Under the pieces are notes generated by a model. The model had not been told where the DNA came from, searched no databases, and saw nothing but the letters and a program-made list of their open reading frames with translations. Below are positions 16,379 through 27,678 of a stretch of DNA of 58,537 bases, piece after piece. Each line of letters begins with the position of its first letter. Position 1 is the first letter of the stretch. This DNA comes from Microbacteriaceae bacterium X2B (GTDB taxonomy: Bacteria; Actinomycetota; Actinomycetes; Actinomycetales; Microbacteriaceae): the NCBI GenBank assembly GCA_005502445.1, contig SCPB01000012.1, forward strand, positions 1 through 58,537, in the 5' to 3' direction. Both the position numbers and the translations under genes were made by a program.

Positions 16379-16398
16379 TGCATGCACTTCTGCATGCA
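16379..16398. promoter_or_regulatory. Tandem TGCATGCA palindromes, probable antitoxin operator
   Basis: Two identical 8-bp palindromes (16379-16386 and 16391-16398), 12 bp centre to centre, lie directly upstream of the -10 of the VapBC-like pair. Ribbon-helix-helix antitoxins bind paired short palindromes of this kind. Binding is inferred. Confidence 0.6.
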
Positions 16399-16410
16399 TG
16401 GTCCCACGAA

Positions 16411-18576
16411 CTATTGCGTCGGCACGTCCTCCATGCGCGTCACGGCGAGCCCGTCGGCATCTCCGGGCTTCACGTCGACCCGCACGACGTCGCCGTCGGC
16501 GATCTCGCTCGCGATGAGCGCGCGGGCGAGCTGGTCGTCGATCTCGTGCTGCATGAGCCGGCGCAGCGGACGCGCCCCGTAGACCGGGTCGTAGCCGCGC
16601 TCGGCGAGCCAGGCACGGGCATCCGGCGTGACCGCGAGCTTCAGACGGCGCTCCTCGAGTCGGCGCTCGAGGCGGTCGACCTGCAGCGAGACGATCTGGC
16701 CGAGGTCGTCGATCGAGAGCGGGGAGAAGACGACGATGTCGTCGAGCCGGTTGATGAACTCGGGCTTGAAGGCGCGGCGCACCATGTCGTGGACGGTCTC
16801 GACCTTCGCATTCCAGTCGAGCTCGGGGTCGATGAGCACTTGCGAGCCCAGGTTCGAGGTGAGCACGAGGATCGTGTTGCGGAAGTCGACCGTGCGCCCC
16901 TGCCCGTCGGTCAGTCGGCCGTCGTCGAGCACCTGCAGCAGCAGGTCGAACACCTCCGGGTGCGCCTTCTCGACCTCGTCGAGGAGGATCACCGAGTACG
17001 GCCGGCGGCGCACGGCCTCGGTCAGCTGACCGCCCTGCTCGTAGCCGACGTAGCCGGGAGGGGCACCGATGAGGCGCGAGACGCTGAACTTCTCGCCGTA
17101 CTCGCTCATGTCGATGCGCACCATCGACTTCTCGTCGTCGAAGAGGTAGTCGGCGAGCGCCTTCGCGAGCTCGGTCTTGCCGACGCCGGTCGGGCCGAGG
17201 AACAGGAACGACCCCGTCGGCCGGTCGGGATCGGAGATGCCGGCGCGCGTGCGGCGCACCGCCTCGCTCACGGCGATCACGGCATCCTTCTGCCCGATGA
17301 TGCGCTTGCCGAGCTCGGCCTCCAGGTGCAGCAGCTTCTCCGTCTCGCCCTGCGTGAGCTTGTCGACGGGGATGCCCGTCCACGCGGCGACGACGCTCGC
17401 GATGTCCTCGTCGGTGACCTGGTCGTTGACCATGCGCGGCCCGGCCTCGACGGTCTCGGCCTCGAGAAGCTGCTTCTCGATCGCGGGGATGACCTCGTAG
17501 TTGAGTTTCGAGGCCTCCTGGTAGCGCTGCTCGCGCATGGCACGGTCGAGCTCGATGCGGGCGTCGTTGAGCCGGGTCTTGAGCTCGCCGACGGCGGTGA
17601 GCCCGCTCTTCTCGGCCGCCCAGCGCTTTTCGAGGGCGTCGCGCAGCTCGCGCTTCTCCTTCAGCTCGACGCGCAGCTTCTCGAGCCGAGCCTTGGAGGC
17701 GTCGTCCTTCTCCTTCTTGAGGGCGAGCTCCTCGATCTCGAGGCGCGTGACGGCGCGCTTGAGCTCGTCGAGCTCGACGGGGCTCGACTCGATCTCCATC
17801 TTGAGCCGGCTGGCGGCCTCGTCGACGAGGTCGATGGCCTTGTCGGGCAGCTGGCGGGCGGTGATGTAGCGATTGCTGAGGGATGCCGCCGCCACGAGGG
17901 CGCTGTCGGCGATCGCGACCTTGTGGTGGGCCTCGTATCGCTCCTTGAGGCCGCGCAGGATCGCGACCGTGTCCTCCACGCTCGGCTCGCCGACGTAGAC
18001 CTGCTGGAATCGGCGCTCGAGCGCGGCGTCCTTCTCGATGTGCTCGCGGTACTCGTTGAGCGTCGTCGCGCCGATCAGGCGCAGTTCGCCGCGGGCGAGC
18101 ATGGGCTTGAGCATGTTCGCGGCCGCGACGCTGCCCTCGCCGCCGCCCGCGCCCATGAGCGAGTGCAGCTCGTCGATGAAGGTGATGACGCGGCCGTCGC
18201 TCTCGTCGATCTCCTTCAGCACGGCCTTGAGGCGCTCCTCGAACTCTCCGCGGTACTTCGCGCCGGCGACGAGCGCGGCGAGGTCGAGGCCGACGAGCTG
18301 CTTGTCCTTGAGCGAGTCGGGCACGTCGCCGGCGACGATGCGCTGCGCGAGCCCCTCGACGACGGCCGTCTTGCCGACACCGGGTTCGCCGATGAGTACC
18401 GGGTTGTTCTTGGTGCGACGGCTGAGAACCTGGCTGACGCGGCGGATCTCGGCGTCGCGGCCGATCACGGGGTCGAGCTTGCCCGATCGGGCGATCTCGG
18501 TGAGGTTGATGCCGTACTGCTGGAGCGCGGTCTTCTGCGGCTCCTGGCTCGACGGTGCGCCCTGCATGTTCGCCAT
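16411..18576 (-). CDS. clpB: ClpB-type disaggregase lacking the N-domain
   Basis: 721 aa; full ClpB is about 860. The protein opens [13 protein letters not shown] and reaches [20 protein letters not shown] within 20 residues, so the ~140-residue Clp_N domain is absent. NBD1 has Walker [10 protein letters not shown] and Walker [13 protein letters not shown]. The coiled-coil middle domain (EEL..., about residues 260-390) is present and separates ClpB from ClpA/C. NBD2 has [26 protein letters not shown] and the pore loop [13 protein letters not shown]. It works with DnaK to pull apart protein aggregates. GGAGGAA precedes ATG 18576. An HspR operator (HAIR) at 18622-18642 places it in the HspR regulon. 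Confidence 0.92.
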   Translation of the reverse strand: MANMQGAPSSQEPQKTALQQYGINLTEIARSGKLDPVIGRDAEIRRVSQVLSRRTKNNPVLIGEPGVGKTAVVEGLAQRIVAGDVPDSLKDKQLVGLDLAALVAGAKYRGEFEERLKAVLKEIDESDGRVITFIDELHSLMGAGGGEGSVAAANMLKPMLARGELRLIGATTLNEYREHIEKDAALERRFQQVYVGEPSVEDTVAILRGLKERYEAHHKVAIADSALVAAASLSNRYITARQLPDKAIDLVDEAASRLKMEIESSPVELDELKRAVTRLEIEELALKKEKDDASKARLEKLRVELKEKRELRDALEKRWAAEKSGLTAVGELKTRLNDARIELDRAMREQRYQEASKLNYEVIPAIEKQLLEAETVEAGPRMVNDQVTDEDIASVVAAWTGIPVDKLTQGETEKLLHLEAELGKRIIGQKDAVIAVSEAVRRTRAGISDPDRPTGSFLFLGPTGVGKTELAKALADYLFDDEKSMVRIDMSEYGEKFSVSRLIGAPPGYVGYEQGGQLTEAVRRRPYSVILLDEVEKAHPEVFDLLLQVLDDGRLTDGQGRTVDFRNTILVLTSNLGSQVLIDPELDWNAKVETVHDMVRRAFKPEFINRLDDIVVFSPLSIDDLGQIVSLQVDRLERRLEERRLKLAVTPDARAWLAERGYDPVYGARPLRRLMQHEIDDQLARALIASEIADGDVVRVDVKPGDADGLAVTRMEDVPTQ

Positions 18577-18621
18577 GTGCGTGGGTTCCTCCGACGGTCG
18601 GTGACGCGGGCGGCTCACAAA

Positions 18622-18642
18622 CCTGAGCCGTGCAGACTCAAG
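18622..18642. promoter_or_regulatory. HAIR element (HspR operator) of clpB
   Basis: CCTGAGC-N7-ACTCAAG on the plus strand, equal to CTTGAGT-N7-GCTCAGG on the coding strand. This matches the known HAIR consensus CTTGAGT-N7-ACTCAAG at 12 of 14 arm positions. It lies 46 bp before the clpB start. Confidence 0.85.
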
Positions 18643-18731
18643 TTTACGCACGCGCACCCGCGTGACACCAGGGGCGGAGCACGCTCACGGCGAACGTGAG
18701 GCGAAGCGCTACCGCGACAGGCGAGTCGCGG

Positions 18732-19874
18732 TCAGCGGCGTCGCGAAGCGGTCACCGTGAACTTCGGGGTGCGCGCGAGCTGCCGCGTCGGGCCGACAGT
18801 GCGCTGCAGGGCGGGGGCGTAGCGCAGGGGCGAGTTCCACACGCACCACAGCTCGCCGCCGGGGCGCAGCACCCGCGCCGCCTCGGCGAACAGGCGGTGC
18901 GCGACCCCCGTGTGCACGGCGGCGCCGACGTGGAACGGCGGGTTGAGGGCGATCAGGTCAGCACTCGCGTCCGGCTGCGCACCGAGCCCGTCGTCGTGAA
19001 CCACTTCGACGCCGACGCCGTTGGCCGCCGCGGTCAGCCGGGCGCTCGCGGCCGCCGCGGCCGAGACATCGCTCGCGATCACCCGTGCCGCGGGGTTCGC
19101 GCGCGCGAGCACCGTCGCGATGAGGCCGGTGCCGCACGCGAGGTCGATGATCGTCGCGCCCGCGCCGAATCGGGGCGCGCGATCGAGCGCAGCGATGAGC
19201 GCCCGGGCGCCGATATCGACGGATGCCCCCGCGAACGCGCCCGGAACCGCCACGACGTGCAGCCCGAGCCCGGCACCGAACGCGCTCACGGGTGCAGCCG
19301 CCGCGACCTCGCGCGGCCCGCGGGCGGTCAGCAGGCGCGCTTTGCGGCGGGCGAGGCTCACGTCGAGCCGACCGAAGCTCGAGCGCAGCACCTCGTTCAT
19401 GCCGAGGCTCATGTGCTTGACCATGCCGGCCGCGAGAAGGACGACCTGCGGGTGGGCGCCCCGCGCGACCGCGCGCGCGATCGCGTCGAGGGAGTCGAGG
19501 GAGCGGGGCAGGCGCGCGATGACCAGGCGGGCATCCCCGACCGCGACCTCGTCGAGCGGATGCTGCGAGAACGCGCCGACGCCGAGGGCGGCGGCGTTCT
19601 CGGCGAGGGCGCGCTGGGCGACGATGGAATCCTGATGCACGCGCACGTGCCGGGCGCCGAGCGCGAGCGCGCCGAGGGTCAGCGCGCCATGGGTGTCGCC
19701 GATCACGACCACCTCCGCACCGCGCAGGGCGGCGGCGTGCTCGGCGAGGACCGTCTCGAGCAGCAGCCGGTCAGCGGCGTCGGAGGCCTGCAGCTCGGGC
19801 GTCTCGAGGTCGGGGCGTCGGCGCAGGCGGGCGAGAAGGGGGTCGAGCACGGCCTCGGCATCGCTCGGCAGCAC
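18732..19874 (-). CDS. Class I SAM-dependent methyltransferase, RsmC/RlmG-like
   Basis: 380 aa, two methyltransferase-like halves. The C-terminal catalytic half has SAM motif I IDLACGTGLIATVL (about residue 245) and the NPPFHVG motif that marks RsmC/RlmG enzymes, which methylate guanine N2 in rRNA; the N-terminal half (VVVIGDTHGALTLGALALG) is the degenerate duplicate these enzymes carry. It starts 9 nt after hspR, so it is probably the last gene of the dnaK operon and may be heat-inducible. Which rRNA base it modifies cannot be read from sequence. Confidence 0.82.
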   Translation of the reverse strand: MLPSDAEAVLDPLLARLRRRPDLETPELQASDAADRLLLETVLAEHAAALRGAEVVVIGDTHGALTLGALALGARHVRVHQDSIVAQRALAENAAALGVGAFSQHPLDEVAVGDARLVIARLPRSLDSLDAIARAVARGAHPQVVLLAAGMVKHMSLGMNEVLRSSFGRLDVSLARRKARLLTARGPREVAAAAPVSAFGAGLGLHVVAVPGAFAGASVDIGARALIAALDRAPRFGAGATIIDLACGTGLIATVLARANPAARVIASDVSAAAAASARLTAAANGVGVEVVHDDGLGAQPDASADLIALNPPFHVGAAVHTGVAHRLFAEAARVLRPGGELWCVWNSPLRYAPALQRTVGPTRQLARTPKFTVTASRRR

Positions 19875-19883
19875 GAGCCCGCC

Positions 19884-20303
19884 TCAGCCGCGCCGCAGCG
19901 GGCGCCAGACGACGAGCTGATTGGCCTTCTGCGCGCGGGTGCCCGCGCGCAGCGAGACCACCTCGCCCTCCGACCCGGCGGCGAAGACGCGACGGCCGGA
20001 ACGGTTCAGCAGCTCGTCGGCGAGCGCCGCCTCGAGCACGCGCACCCTGGCCCGCAGCGCACGGTTGTCGTTCTCGAGCTCGAGGATGCGCCGGATGCCC
20101 TCGAGGTTGAGCCCCTCGGCGCTCAGTCGAGCGATCTCGCGAAGCTGCACGACGTCGCGCATCGAGTAGCGCCGACTCTGCCCGGCAGTGCGCGTCGGCG
20201 AGACGAGACCGAGCCGGTCGTACTGACGCAGCGTCTGCGGGTGCATGCCCGCGAGCTCGGCGGCAACGGCGATGGCGAAGATCGGGGTCGCCTCGTCGAT
20301 CAC
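19884..20303 (-). CDS. hspR: Heat-shock repressor HspR (MerR family)
   Basis: 139 aa. The MerR winged helix spans residues 8-75, with MHPQTLRQYDRLGLVSPTRT and RRYSMRDVVQLREIARLSAEG, which is the HspR form of the motif. A leucine-rich coiled coil follows (residues ~75-105). It binds HAIR sites and represses dnaK and clpB together with DnaK as co-repressor; two HAIR sites are present in this window. It follows dnaJ by 4 nt, the standard dnaK-grpE-dnaJ-hspR order. Confidence 0.93.
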   Translation of the reverse strand: MIDEATPIFAIAVAAELAGMHPQTLRQYDRLGLVSPTRTAGQSRRYSMRDVVQLREIARLSAEGLNLEGIRRILELENDNRALRARVRVLEAALADELLNRSGRRVFAAGSEGEVVSLRAGTRAQKANQLVVWRPLRRG

Positions 20304-20307
20304 GGGC

Positions 20308-21279
20308 TCAGCCCGTCGCCTTCGCGAGCAGCTCGTCGCGCGGGTTCTCGTCTCCGAGCGCCTTCGCGAAGGCCTCGAGCTTCTTCTTCGCGTCGGCGCT
20401 GAGATTGCTCGGCACGGCCACCTGCACCGTCGCGAGCAGGTCGCCCGTGCCTTTGGGGGTCGCGACGCCGCGACCCTTGACGCGCAGCACGCGGCCGCTC
20501 GGCGTGCCCGGGGCGACGCGCAGCCTGACGGTCTCGCCGCCGAGCGTCGGCACCTCGATCGTCGCCCCGAGAGCGGCCTCGTGGAAGGTGACCGGCACGT
20601 CGAGGCGCAGGTCGAGGCCGTCGCGCGTGAAGACGGGGTGCTTGCGCACGGTCACGGTGAGCACGAGGTCGCCCGGGTCGCCTCCCGTGAGGCTCGGCTC
20701 GCCCTTGCCGCGCAGCCGGATCTTCTGCCCGTCGGCGACCCCCGGCGGGATCTTCACCGTGAGCGGTCGGCCGCCCTGCCGCTCGAGCTGCACGGTGTCG
20801 CCATGGATCGCGGTGAGGAAATCGAGGGTCACCTGGGCCGTCTGATCGCGGCCCTTCTGCGGTCCGCGCGAGAAGCCGGTGGATGCTCCGCCCTGGCCGA
20901 ACGGGCCGCCGAACATGCTCCCGAAGACGTCCTCGAAGCCGCCCGCCTGCCCGCGGCGGCCGCCCGCGTGGCCGGCCCCGAACATCCCCCCGAACACGTC
21001 CTCGAAGCCGCCCGGCGTTCCGCCCGCGGTGAAGCGCGCGCCCGAGCCCATCGCGCGCAGCTGGTCGTACTCGGCGCGCTCGGTCGGATCGGAGAGCACC
21101 GAGTACGCCTCGCTGATTTCTTTGAAGCGCGCCTCGGCCGCAGCATCGCCGGTGTTCGAGTCGGGGTGGTACTGCCGCGCGAGCTTGCGGTAGACCTTCT
21201 TCAGCTCGGCATCGGAGACGTCCTTCGAGACGCCGAGGACCGTGTAGAAGTCCTTGTCGAACCAGTCGTTGCTGGCCAT
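20308..21279 (-). CDS. dnaJ: DnaJ-type co-chaperone without zinc finger
   Basis: 323 aa. J-domain at residues 8-75 with the essential HPD (ARQYHPDSN). A Gly/Phe-rich region follows with a duplicated element FEDVFG-x-MFG (about residues 92-98 and 114-120). The C-terminal substrate-binding domains (QVTLDFLTAIHGDTV, VKIPPGVADGQKIRLRGKG) follow directly, with no CxxCxGxG repeats, so this is a type II, CbpA-like DnaJ although it sits in the dnaK operon. It stimulates DnaK ATPase and delivers unfolded clients. GrpE stop is 6 nt upstream. Confidence 0.92.
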   Translation of the reverse strand: MASNDWFDKDFYTVLGVSKDVSDAELKKVYRKLARQYHPDSNTGDAAAEARFKEISEAYSVLSDPTERAEYDQLRAMGSGARFTAGGTPGGFEDVFGGMFGAGHAGGRRGQAGGFEDVFGSMFGGPFGQGGASTGFSRGPQKGRDQTAQVTLDFLTAIHGDTVQLERQGGRPLTVKIPPGVADGQKIRLRGKGEPSLTGGDPGDLVLTVTVRKHPVFTRDGLDLRLDVPVTFHEAALGATIEVPTLGGETVRLRVAPGTPSGRVLRVKGRGVATPKGTGDLLATVQVAVPSNLSADAKKKLEAFAKALGDENPRDELLAKATG

Positions 21280-21285
21280 GGGCCG

Positions 21286-22014
21286 CTACCCCTCTGGCGT
21301 GAAGACGGCCACCTTGGCGGCCCGGATCAGTCGGTCGCCGAGCACGTAGCCGACCTCGATGACGTCGCCGACGACGTTGCTCGTGACGTCGGGCTTCGGC
21401 AGCTGCACGAGCGCCTCGTGCCGGTTGGGGTCGAAGGGCTCGCCCACGACCCCGACCTTCGTGAGGCCGTAGCGCTCGAAGCCGCTGCGCAGCTTCTGCG
21501 AGACGAGCTCGAGCGGGCTGCCGGCGAGGTCGCCGTGCGCCTCGGCCCGATCGAGGTCGTCGATCGCGGGCAGCAGGGCGCGGATGACCTCGGCGATGAC
21601 CGCCTCGCGATTGGCCTGGCGGTCGCGCTCGACGCGAGTGCGGAAGTTCGCGAGTTCGGCCTCGGCGCGCGCGGCGCGATCGCGGAACTCGGCGATCTCT
21701 CGCTGCCCGGCCTCCGAGAGGATCCGGTCGATGTCGGCGTCGAGGCTCGCGCCCGACTCGGAGACCTCCACATCGGCATCCTCGACCGCGAACAGCTCGT
21801 CGATGGTCTCGGCATCGGTCGGGGCACCGTCCTCGGCGAGCGGGGCCGAGTCGTCGGGCTCCGCTGCCGGGGCGCTGCCGGCCTTCGCGTCGTCCGGCTC
21901 CGAACCGTCGAGCGGCAGCTCGGTGACCTTGCCGGTCTCGGGGTCGATGCGCCGGCGACGCTTGACGACGGGCTTCTGCTCGTCGTCGTCACCGGTTCGC
22001 TTGCGAGCGGCCAT
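21286..22014 (-). CDS. grpE: Nucleotide exchange factor GrpE
   Basis: 242 aa. The first ~90 residues form a long acidic, low-complexity tail. A coiled coil follows (FRDRAARAEAELANFRTRVERD), then the four-helix bundle and the C-terminal beta domain with the family signature around VGVVGEPFDPNRHEAL. It drives ADP release from DnaK and acts as a dimer. Starts 2 nt after the dnaK stop. Confidence 0.93.
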   Translation of the reverse strand: MAARKRTGDDDEQKPVVKRRRRIDPETGKVTELPLDGSEPDDAKAGSAPAAEPDDSAPLAEDGAPTDAETIDELFAVEDADVEVSESGASLDADIDRILSEAGQREIAEFRDRAARAEAELANFRTRVERDRQANREAVIAEVIRALLPAIDDLDRAEAHGDLAGSPLELVSQKLRSGFERYGLTKVGVVGEPFDPNRHEALVQLPKPDVTSNVVGDVIEVGYVLGDRLIRAAKVAVFTPEG

Positions 22015-22016
22015 GA

Positions 22017-23873
<1,857 letters not shown>

Positions 23874-23911
23874 GGGGGTTGCTCCTTCTGAAGTTCGGGT
23901 CACGGCGTGAA

Positions 23912-23932
23912 CTTGAGCCGTGCGCTATCAAG
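23912..23932. promoter_or_regulatory. HAIR element (HspR operator) of the dnaK operon
   Basis: CTTGAGC-N7-TATCAAG; the arms match the HAIR consensus CTTGAGT-N7-ACTCAAG at 12 of 14 positions. It lies 39 bp before the dnaK start and just downstream of the predicted -10. Confidence 0.85.
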
Positions 23933-23953
23933 TTTGAGAATGCGGATGCCCGC

Positions 23954-23959
23954 TGTCAA
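23954..23959 (-). promoter_or_regulatory. Consensus -35 box (TTGACA) of the dnaK operon
   Basis: TTGACA on the minus strand; the matching -10 would fall near 23931-23936, partly under the HAIR repeat, so HspR binding would block it. The -10 is not a good match. Confidence 0.5.
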
Positions 23960-24231
23960 GTCGAGAGGGCAGGACTTGCGTCGCATCGACTCAATTCCCA
24001 GGCGAGAGCGGCGCCGTGTTCGCGCTCAGCGTGCGCGAACGGATGTCCGCCCGCGCGTCACACGGTTGCGGGCGTCTCACACGGGAATGAGAGTGTGAGC
24101 TGCGCGATTCCGTGTGAGGCGGGTCCGGCGGGGCGCGCGGACCGAGTGCGTGGACCGGGTGCGCGGGCGGGATCCGCGCACTTGGCAGGACACGCGCCCC
24201 TGCGCGTCACCCGCGCTTCACGCGCCCGCAG
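23960..24231. other. Divergent intergenic region dnaK / MFS transporter
   Basis: No gene seen. It contains the inverted repeat at 24076-24118 and a direct repeat TCACACGG (about 24058-24065 and 24077-24084). Confidence 0.5.
24076..24118. repeat. Inverted repeat with CTCACACGG arms
   Basis: Arms CTCACACGGGAAT (24076-24088) and ATTCCGTGTGAG (24107-24118) pair over 12 bp with one bulged base; loop 18 nt. It shares the CACACGG/CCGTGTG core with the element at 41385-41454. Confidence 0.6.
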
Positions 24232-24237
24232 TACCGT
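24232..24237 (+). promoter_or_regulatory. Candidate leaderless -10 (TACCGT) of the MFS gene
   Basis: TACCGT ends 6 nt before ATG 24244. Confidence 0.4.
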
Positions 24238-24243
24238 GAGCGC

Positions 24244-25695
24244 ATGAGCGACCAGAGCGCCGACGACGACGTCCGCCGAGTGCAGCCCCCGCCGACGATC
24301 GCCCGCACCGGAGCCGTCGCCGCCGCACGCCTCGACCTCGACCCCGATCGAGTGATCCCCCGTCGACAGGTCGTCGCCTGGGCGCTGTGGGACTGGGCGA
24401 CGCAGCCCTTCAACACCGTCATCCTGACCTTCATCTTCACCGCGCTCTACCTCACGACCGAGGCCTTCCTGCCCGCCGACCTCGTCGCCCTCGGCGAGGA
24501 CGACCCCGCCTACATCGCGGGCCTCGACGACCTCGCCGCCGGGCTCGGACTCGCGATCACGATCGCGGGCCTCCTCATCGCGCTCGTCGCCCCCGTGCTC
24601 GGTCAGCGGTCGGATGCCGCAGGCCGTCGCAAGGTCTGGCTCGCCGTCTCGACGGCCCTGCTCGTGGTCAGCACGGCGATGCTCGTCCTCGTGGAGGCCG
24701 ACCCCGGCTTCTTCTGGCTCGGGGTCTCGCTCATCGCGGCCGGCTCGGTGTTCAGCGAGATCGCCGGGGTCAACTACAACGCGATGCTCGTGCAGGTGTC
24801 GACGCCGCGGACGGTCGGGCGCGTCAGCGGACTCGGCTGGGGATTCGGTTACCTCGGCGGCATCATCGCGCTCGTGCTCGTCGTCGTCGCCTACGCCGCC
24901 GACTGGTTCGGCCTGCCGGAGGAGGGCGGGCTGCCCTTCCGCCTCGTGGCACTGGGGTGCGCGGTGTGGACGGTGCTGTTCTCGATCCCGCTGTTCCGCA
25001 GCGTGCCCGAGGCGGGCATCCCCCCCGGTCGGGAACGGGTGGGGTTCTTCCGCTCCTACGCGCTGCTCGCGCGCGAGATCGCCCGCATCTTCCGCGAGAG
25101 CCGGCAGACCTTCTGGTTCCTGCTCTCCTCGGCCGTCTACCGCGACGGCCTCGCGGGCGTCTTCACGTTCGGCGCCGTGCTCGCGAGCATCTCGTTCGGC
25201 TTCGGGTTCCTCGAAGTGGTCGCCTTCGGTATCGGCGCCAACCTCATCGCGGGCGTCTCGACGATCATCGCCGGGCGCTTCGACGATCGATTCGGGGCGC
25301 GCGCCGTGATCCTGGTCGCGCTCGGGGGGCTCGTCGTCTCGGGGCTCGCGGTGTTCGCCCTCGCCGGGCAGGGCAAGACGGTGTTCTGGATCTTCGGCCT
25401 CGCCCTCACCGCCTTCGTCGGCCCCGTGCAGGCCGCGAGCCGCTCGCTGCTCGCGCGCGTCACGCCGGCGGGCCGCGAGGGTGAGATCTTCGGCCTGTAC
25501 GCGACGACCGGTCGCGCCGCGAGCTTCCTCGCCCCCGCGCTCTGGACGGGCTTCATCACCGCTTTCGGCGCGACGATCTACGGCGTGCTCGGCATCGTCG
25601 TCATCCTCGCGATCGGCCTCGTGCTCATGCTCTTCGTGCGCCCCGGCGAGCACGCACAGCTGGGCGAGCGCACCGACGCCCGCACCAACGCCTGA
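24244..25695 (+). CDS. MFS transporter, UMF1/Atg22-like
   Basis: 483 aa with about twelve membrane helices. Residues 1-45 are cytoplasmic; WALWDWATQPFNTVILTFIF is the hallmark of the UMF1 (Atg22-like) branch of the major facilitator superfamily. The helix 2-3 loop has GQRSDAAGRRKVW, the MFS basic loop. The central linker is amphipathic (PEAGIPPGRERVGFF). The fungal homologue exports amino acids from vacuoles; bacterial substrates are unknown. Single gene, convergent with treZ. Confidence 0.85.
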   Translation: MSDQSADDDVRRVQPPPTIARTGAVAAARLDLDPDRVIPRRQVVAWALWDWATQPFNTVILTFIFTALYLTTEAFLPADLVALGEDDPAYIAGLDDLAAGLGLAITIAGLLIALVAPVLGQRSDAAGRRKVWLAVSTALLVVSTAMLVLVEADPGFFWLGVSLIAAGSVFSEIAGVNYNAMLVQVSTPRTVGRVSGLGWGFGYLGGIIALVLVVVAYAADWFGLPEEGGLPFRLVALGCAVWTVLFSIPLFRSVPEAGIPPGRERVGFFRSYALLAREIARIFRESRQTFWFLLSSAVYRDGLAGVFTFGAVLASISFGFGFLEVVAFGIGANLIAGVSTIIAGRFDDRFGARAVILVALGGLVVSGLAVFALAGQGKTVFWIFGLALTAFVGPVQAASRSLLARVTPAGREGEIFGLYATTGRAASFLAPALWTGFITAFGATIYGVLGIVVILAIGLVLMLFVRPGEHAQLGERTDARTNA

Positions 25696-25736
25696 CGCCG
25701 CCCTCGGCCGAACCCCTTTCGCCGACTCGGGCACGA

Positions 25737-25799
25737 GCGCTTCCAGAAATGCGGACGAAGGCGACGCCTGTTCACCATTTTCCGCATTTCGTGAAGCGC
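25737..25799. repeat. Long-stem inverted repeat between convergent genes
   Basis: Left arm GCGCTTCCAGAAATGCGGA (25737-25755) pairs with 25781-25799 at 16 of 19 positions; loop 25 nt. It lies between the MFS and treZ stops, where a two-way terminator would be useful, but no T-run follows. Built like the element at 14354-14410: left arm ends CGGA, right arm begins TCCG. Confidence 0.7.
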
Positions 25800-25881
25800 G
25801 GCGAACAGGAGATCGGTTCCCCGGGAATGGATGCCCCCGCGACCGCCCCCGTCGCGCGCCTCACCGAGGAGGGCGCCGGGG

Positions 25882-27678
25882 TCAGCGAGCGCGGGCGGCG
25901 CGCACGCGCACGATCGCGGCCGAGTGCGGCGGCAGCGTCAGCACTCCCGACTCGAGCCGCGCGGCGGGGCTCGTCGCGAGCTCGAGAGCGGCATCCGGGC
26001 CGACGTCGAACGACGCGCCCTCGCGGATCGCCGCGCACACGCTCACGATGCCGCCGATCGGCGACCGGATGCCCGCCCCCCGATCGAGACGGAACACCGC
26101 GAGCCCGTCATCGCCCTGACCCGCGGCCAGAGTGTGCTCGAAGCGCGGGTCGGTGAGCTCCGGCAGCGCGCGCCGCAGCCGGATGAGCGCACGGTGCAGC
26201 GCGAGCAGCCGCGCGTGCCGCGGCTCGTCGAGCTCACCCCACTGCAGCCGCGAGCGCTCGAAGGTCGCGGGATCCTGCGGGTCGGGCACGACCGAAGGGT
26301 CCCAGCCCATCGCCGCGAACTCGGCGAGCCGGCCCTCGGCGGTCGCCCGCCCGAGCTCGGGCTCGGGGTGCGAGGTGAAGAACTGCCACGGCGTCGAGGC
26401 GCCCCACTCCTCCCCCATGAACAGCATCGGCGTGAACGGCGAGGTGAGGTTCAGCACCGCGGCGACGGCGAGCTCGTCCTCCGACAGCGACTGCGAGAGC
26501 CGGTCGCCGGCCGCGCGGTTGCCGATCTGGTCGTGATCCTGCGCGAAGGTCACGAGCCGCCACATGGGCGCCTCGGGCGGGATGGGGAAGCCGTGCGGCC
26601 GGTCGCGGAACGACGAGAAGGCTCCGTCGTGGAAGAAGCCCCGCGTCGACGTCTTCGGCAGCGCCTGCGCCGTGGCGAAGTCGGTGTAGTAGCCGTCGGC
26701 TTCGCCGGTGACCGCGGCGTGGATGGCGTGGTGGTGGTCGTCGCTCCACTGCGCCGTGAGGCCGTAGCCACCGGCCTCGCGCGGCAGGATGAGGCGCGGG
26801 TCGTTCAGGTCGCTCTCGGCGATGAGGGTGAGCGGTCGGCCGAGGTGCGCCGAGCGGGCGTCGGTCTCCTCCGCCATCGCCTGCAGGATGTGCGTCGGCG
26901 AGTCGTCGACGAGCGCGTGCACGGCGTCGAGCCGCAGTCCGTCGACGTGGAAGTCGTCGAACCACATGGCGAGGTTGTCGAGCACGTACCGCCGCACCTC
27001 GGGGTCGGCGACGTTCACCGAGTCGCCCCACGTGTTCGCCGAGGCGGCGTGCAGGTACGGGCCGTACCGCGGCAGGTGGTTGCCGCTCGGGCCGAGGTGG
27101 TTGTAGACGACGTCCTGGATGACGGCGAGCCCGCGCGTGTGGCACGCGTCGACGAGGCGGCGGTAGCCCGCGGGCCCGCCGTAGGCCTCGTGCACCGCGA
27201 ACCACGCGACCCCGTCGTAGCCCCAGTTGCGCGCGCCGTTGAAGCCGTTGACCGGCAGCAGCTCGACGAAGTCGACGCCGAGCTCGACGAGGTGGTCGAG
27301 CCGCGCGATCGCTCCGTCGAAGGTGCCCTCGGGGCTGTAGGTGCCCACGTGCAGCTCGTAGATCACGCCGCCCGCGAGCTGCCGGCCGCGCCAGTTGCCG
27401 TCGAGCCAGTCGAACCCGCGCGGGTCGTCGAGGGCGCTGAGCCCGTGCACGCCGTCCGGCTGGCGCCGCGAGCGCGGGTCGGGCAGGGGATGCTCGTCGC
27501 CGTCGAGCAGGAACCCGTACCGGTCCGCAGGCGCGAGCGCTCCGATCGCGGCCCACCATCCGCCGTCGCCGCGGGTCATGGCGAGCCGCTCCGCGCGCTG
27601 ATGCCGCACTCGGTGCAGCTCGACGCTCGAGGCGGTGGGGGCCCAGACGCGGGCGTCGCGGGCTGCGTTCTCGCTCAT
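25882..27678 (-). CDS. treZ: Malto-oligosyltrehalose trehalohydrolase
   Basis: 598 aa, GH13. Releases trehalose from the end of maltooligosyl-trehalose made by TreY. An N-terminal carbohydrate-binding Ig-like domain ([13 protein letters not shown]) precedes the barrel. Catalytic residues are the Asp in [12 protein letters not shown], the Glu in [11 protein letters not shown] and the Asp in [11 protein letters not shown]. The start overlaps the treY stop (ATGA, 27675-27678). With glgX and treY it completes the TreXYZ route from glycogen to trehalose, used for osmotic and desiccation protection. Confidence 0.93.
   Translation of the reverse strand: MSENAARDARVWAPTASSVELHRVRHQRAERLAMTRGDGGWWAAIGALAPADRYGFLLDGDEHPLPDPRSRRQPDGVHGLSALDDPRGFDWLDGNWRGRQLAGGVIYELHVGTYSPEGTFDGAIARLDHLVELGVDFVELLPVNGFNGARNWGYDGVAWFAVHEAYGGPAGYRRLVDACHTRGLAVIQDVVYNHLGPSGNHLPRYGPYLHAASANTWGDSVNVADPEVRRYVLDNLAMWFDDFHVDGLRLDAVHALVDDSPTHILQAMAEETDARSAHLGRPLTLIAESDLNDPRLILPREAGGYGLTAQWSDDHHHAIHAAVTGEADGYYTDFATAQALPKTSTRGFFHDGAFSSFRDRPHGFPIPPEAPMWRLVTFAQDHDQIGNRAAGDRLSQSLSEDELAVAAVLNLTSPFTPMLFMGEEWGASTPWQFFTSHPEPELGRATAEGRLAEFAAMGWDPSVVPDPQDPATFERSRLQWGELDEPRHARLLALHRALIRLRRALPELTDPRFEHTLAAGQGDDGLAVFRLDRGAGIRSPIGGIVSVCAAIREGASFDVGPDAALELATSPAARLESGVLTLPPHSAAIVRVRAARAR

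Noticed and set aside
16084-18699. 871-codon open frame opposite clpB
   Set aside because: Antisense shadow of clpB; no domain, Asp/Leu/Val/Glu-rich reading of biased codons.
23912-23932. CIRCE (HrcA) operator before dnaK
   Set aside because: The sequence fits the HAIR consensus (HspR), not TTAGCACTC-N9-GAGTGCTAA, and hspR is in the operon.
25749-26156. Plus-strand frame opposite the treZ end
   Set aside because: Runs through the inverted repeat and is antisense to treZ; Arg/Ser/Pro-rich.
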